The translations under genes and the position numbers were made by a program. The notes under the pieces are model-generated. The model was not told the DNA's origin and did no database searches. It was given only the letters and a program-made list of their open reading frames with translations. Below, piece after piece: positions 62,319 through 64,000 of a stretch of 64,000 bases of DNA (position 1 is the first letter of the stretch; each line of letters begins with the position of its first letter). The DNA is from Streptomyces bottropensis ATCC 25435 (GTDB lineage: Bacteria > Actinomycetota > Actinomycetes > Streptomycetales > Streptomycetaceae): the NCBI RefSeq assembly GCF_000383595.1, contig NZ_KB911581.1, positions 7,337,519-7,401,518 on the forward strand, given 5' to 3'.

Positions 62319-63446
62319 TCAGGGGTGCAGGAGGACGAGATCGTCCCTGTGTACGACCTCTCGTTCGTACGCGGGACCCAGCTCGCGCGCCAGTTCCCGG
62401 GTCGAGCGGCCGATCAGCCGGGGGATCTCCTTGGCGTCGAAGTTCACGAGCCCGCGGGCGACCGCCCGGCCCGTGCCGTCGCGCAGCTCCACGGGGTCGC
62501 CGGCGGTGAAGTCGCCCTCGACGCCGCCGATCCCGGCCGGGAGCAGTGACGTGCGGCGTTCGACGACCGCGCGCACGGCCCCGTCGTCGAGGATGAGCGC
62601 GCCCTGCGGGGTGGAGGCGTGCTGGAGCCACAGCAGCCGGTCGGCGGAGCGCCTGCCGGTCGGGTGGAAGTACGTGCCCGTGTCACGGCCGCCGAGCGCG
62701 TCCGCCGCGTGGACGGCGCTGGTGAGGACCACGGGGATGCCCGCACCGGTGGCGATCGCGGCGGCCTCGACCTTGGTGACCATGCCCCCGGTGCCCACGC
62801 CCGCCTTGCCGGCGCTGCCGATCTCCACGTGTGCGAGGTCCTCGGGCCCCCGGACCTCCGCTATCCGCGACGTGCCGGGCTTGGCGGGGTCGCCGTCGTA
62901 CACGCCGTCCACGTCCGACAGCAGGACCAGCAGATCCGCGCGTACGAGGTGGGCGACGAGGGCGGCGAGGCGGTCGTTGTCGCCGAAGCGGATCTCGTCC
63001 GTGGCGACGGTGTCGTTCTCGTTGACGACCGGCAGGGCGCCCATCGCCAGGAGCTTGTCGAGGGTGCGGGAGGCGTTGCGGTGGTGGGCGCGGCGGCTCA
63101 TGTCGTCGGAGGTGAGGAGCACCTGGCCGACGCGGATGCCGTAGCGGGCACAGGAGGCCGTGTAGCGGGCCACGAGGAGGCCCTGGCCGACGCTGGCGGC
63201 GGCCTGCTGCCGGGCGAGGTCCTTGGGGCGGCGGCGCAGGCCCAGCGGCGCGAGCCCGGCGGCGATGGCGCCGGAGGAGACGAGGACGACCTCGCGCTCC
63301 CCCCCGCTGCGGGCCTTGGCGAGGACGTCCACGAGGGCGTCCACCCGGTCCGCGTCGAGGCCACCGGACGCCGTCGTCAGCGACGAGGAGCCCACCTTGA
63401 CGACGATCCGGTGCGCTTGCGCCACTGCCTGCCTAGCCGCTGACAC
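62319..63446 (-). CDS. proB: Glutamate 5-kinase
   Basis: A 375-residue enzyme with the amino-acid kinase fold (HRIVVKVGSSSLTT, REVVLVSSGAIAAGL, PVVNENDTVATDEIRFGDND, LLVLLSDVDGVYDGDP, GTGGMVTKVEAAAIATGAGI) and a C-terminal PUA domain (GALILDDGAVRAVVERRTSL onward). It phosphorylates glutamate in the first step of proline synthesis and is usually feedback inhibited by proline. GTG 63446 is chosen over an upstream start at 63491 because kinase homology starts shortly after and GGGGAT lies upstream. Confidence 0.96.
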   Translation of the reverse strand: MSAARQAVAQAHRIVVKVGSSSLTTASGGLDADRVDALVDVLAKARSGGEREVVLVSSGAIAAGLAPLGLRRRPKDLARQQAAASVGQGLLVARYTASCARYGIRVGQVLLTSDDMSRRAHHRNASRTLDKLLAMGALPVVNENDTVATDEIRFGDNDRLAALVAHLVRADLLVLLSDVDGVYDGDPAKPGTSRIAEVRGPEDLAHVEIGSAGKAGVGTGGMVTKVEAAAIATGAGIPVVLTSAVHAADALGGRDTGTYFHPTGRRSADRLLWLQHASTPQGALILDDGAVRAVVERRTSLLPAGIGGVEGDFTAGDPVELRDGTGRAVARGLVNFDAKEIPRLIGRSTRELARELGPAYEREVVHRDDLVLLHP

Positions 63447-63772
63447 GCCTATCCCCAATGCTCCGAACAGCCCGGTGTGTGCACTTCGCAATCTACGGGA
63501 GCGCGCGGACCTCCCGCGTTCTCATTTCGAGGGGCGGACGGCGCGGGACCCCGGGGCGGACGGCGGTGGGTCCGCGCCGGGCCCTTCAGGGTGAGATGCT
63601 TCGGCAGACGTCGAGGTTGCGTGCGTTATGTCCGGCTACCGGTGATTGTTCCCACGGCGGATTGCTCCCCGGCCGCTCTAGGTCATACGGTCAGGGATCG
63701 GCCTCCCGCAGGCCACCTTCCGCGTCACCCTCCCCTCCTCCGTCCGTCACACCCTCCGCAGGAGCCCAGCCC
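63447..63772. promoter_or_regulatory. Divergent promoter region of proB and the membrane protein gene
   Basis: This 326-bp gap has no gene. On the plus strand TTGCTC (63662-63667), an 18-nt spacer and TACGGT (63686-63691) form a candidate promoter for the gene at 63773. On the minus strand TAGATT (63490-63495) is a possible -10 for proB. I see no operator or riboswitch structure. Confidence 0.45.
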
Positions 63773-64000
63773 GTGCCCTCCGCAGGCCTCCCACGCCGCC
63801 GCATCGCGCAGCTCTGCGCACTGCTCGCGATGTTCGCGCTCTTCACGGCCCAGATCGTTTCCGCGCTGCTGCCGAACATTCCCGTGTTCGTCGCCGCGAG
63901 CGCGGCGGGCCTCCTTCTGGACACGTTCCTGCAGTACCGGGATCCCGGACTGCTCGCACTGCTGGGCAAGGTCCGCTTCGACGCGCTGGTGCGCCAGCTG
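63773..64000 (+). CDS. Membrane protein, N-terminal part (cut by window edge)
   Basis: 76 codons from GTG 63773, with AGGAG 8 nt upstream: a basic start (PSAGLPRRRIAQLCA), then two hydrophobic segments (LLAMFALFTAQIVSALLP, IPVFVAASAAGLLLDTFL) and a cytoplasmic-looking stretch (LLALLGKVRFDALVRQL). The gene runs off the right edge. From memory, wall-polymer glycosyltransferase genes follow proB in S. coelicolor, so a membrane-bound glycosyltransferase is possible, but the visible part does not show this. Confidence 0.65.
   Translation, partial: MPSAGLPRRRIAQLCALLAMFALFTAQIVSALLPNIPVFVAASAAGLLLDTFLQYRDPGLLALLGKVRFDALVRQL

Overview
The window is a very GC-rich actinobacterial chromosome segment and almost certainly comes from a Streptomyces. 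The evidence is strong third-position G/C bias, frequent GTG starts, GTGA/ATGA stop-start overlaps, and gene clusters typical of the genus: phoH-ybeY-CBS protein, hrcA-dnaJ with a CIRCE operator, lepA divergent from rpsT, comEA-comEC, and rsfS/LCP/nadD/proA/proB. From memory the order resembles the S. coelicolor core around SCO2530-SCO2588; this was not checked. It is core chromosome with a few accessory patches. I see no insertion sequence, prophage or CRISPR array.

Layout. 1-3460 (minus): cytidine deaminase (cut by the left edge), MmcQ/YjbR protein, CorC-like CBS protein, YbeY, PhoH. 3586-6824: IclR regulator divergent from a two-gene D-glucarate operon. 7230-14783: PfkB kinase, adenine/adenosine deaminase, RNase Z, HIT protein, tricorn-like protease, lipoprotein. 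14881-19573 (minus): hrcA-dnaJ-nitronate monooxygenase-rsmE-VOC protein, led by CIRCE. 19784-23271: MBL-fold hydrolase, DUF3097, Uma2 nuclease-like gene, hemW. 23303-31226: a signalling island in which a SpoIIE-type phosphatase diverges from a poly-HAMP hybrid kinase and its response regulator. 31319-35915: acyl-CoA ligase, lepA, rpsT. 36514-44544 (minus): holA, a small protein, arylamine N-acetyltransferase, comEC, comEA, DegV, membrane-anchored coiled-coil protein. 45014-48058 (minus): leuS with a leucine-rich leader peptide and terminator. 48329-51339: membrane bis-heme protein plus NuoF/ferredoxin fusion. 51507-52539: two identical tRNA-Ala(GGC) genes flanking two tiny zinc-ribbon-like genes. 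52667-63446 (almost all minus): histidine phosphatase, rsfS, LCP protein, nadD, two tiny membrane proteins, M48 protease (plus strand), two related membrane proteins, proA, unknown gene, proB. A membrane protein gene runs off the right edge.

How parts work together. The left cluster and rsmE, rnz, ybeY, rsfS, rpsT, lepA and leuS serve RNA maturation and translation. HrcA/CIRCE controls the chaperone operon. IclR probably controls glucarate catabolism. LCP and the SVVFDE-motif membrane proteins probably belong to envelope/spore-wall assembly. The phosphatase-kinase-regulator island and the heme/NuoF pair are the most interesting candidate systems. The leuS leader is the clearest regulatory device. 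Eleven starts are preceded by a TANNNT hexamer 6-7 nt upstream, the pattern of leaderless mRNAs. Gaps between genes carry a dispersed inverted-repeat element and several short tandem repeats.
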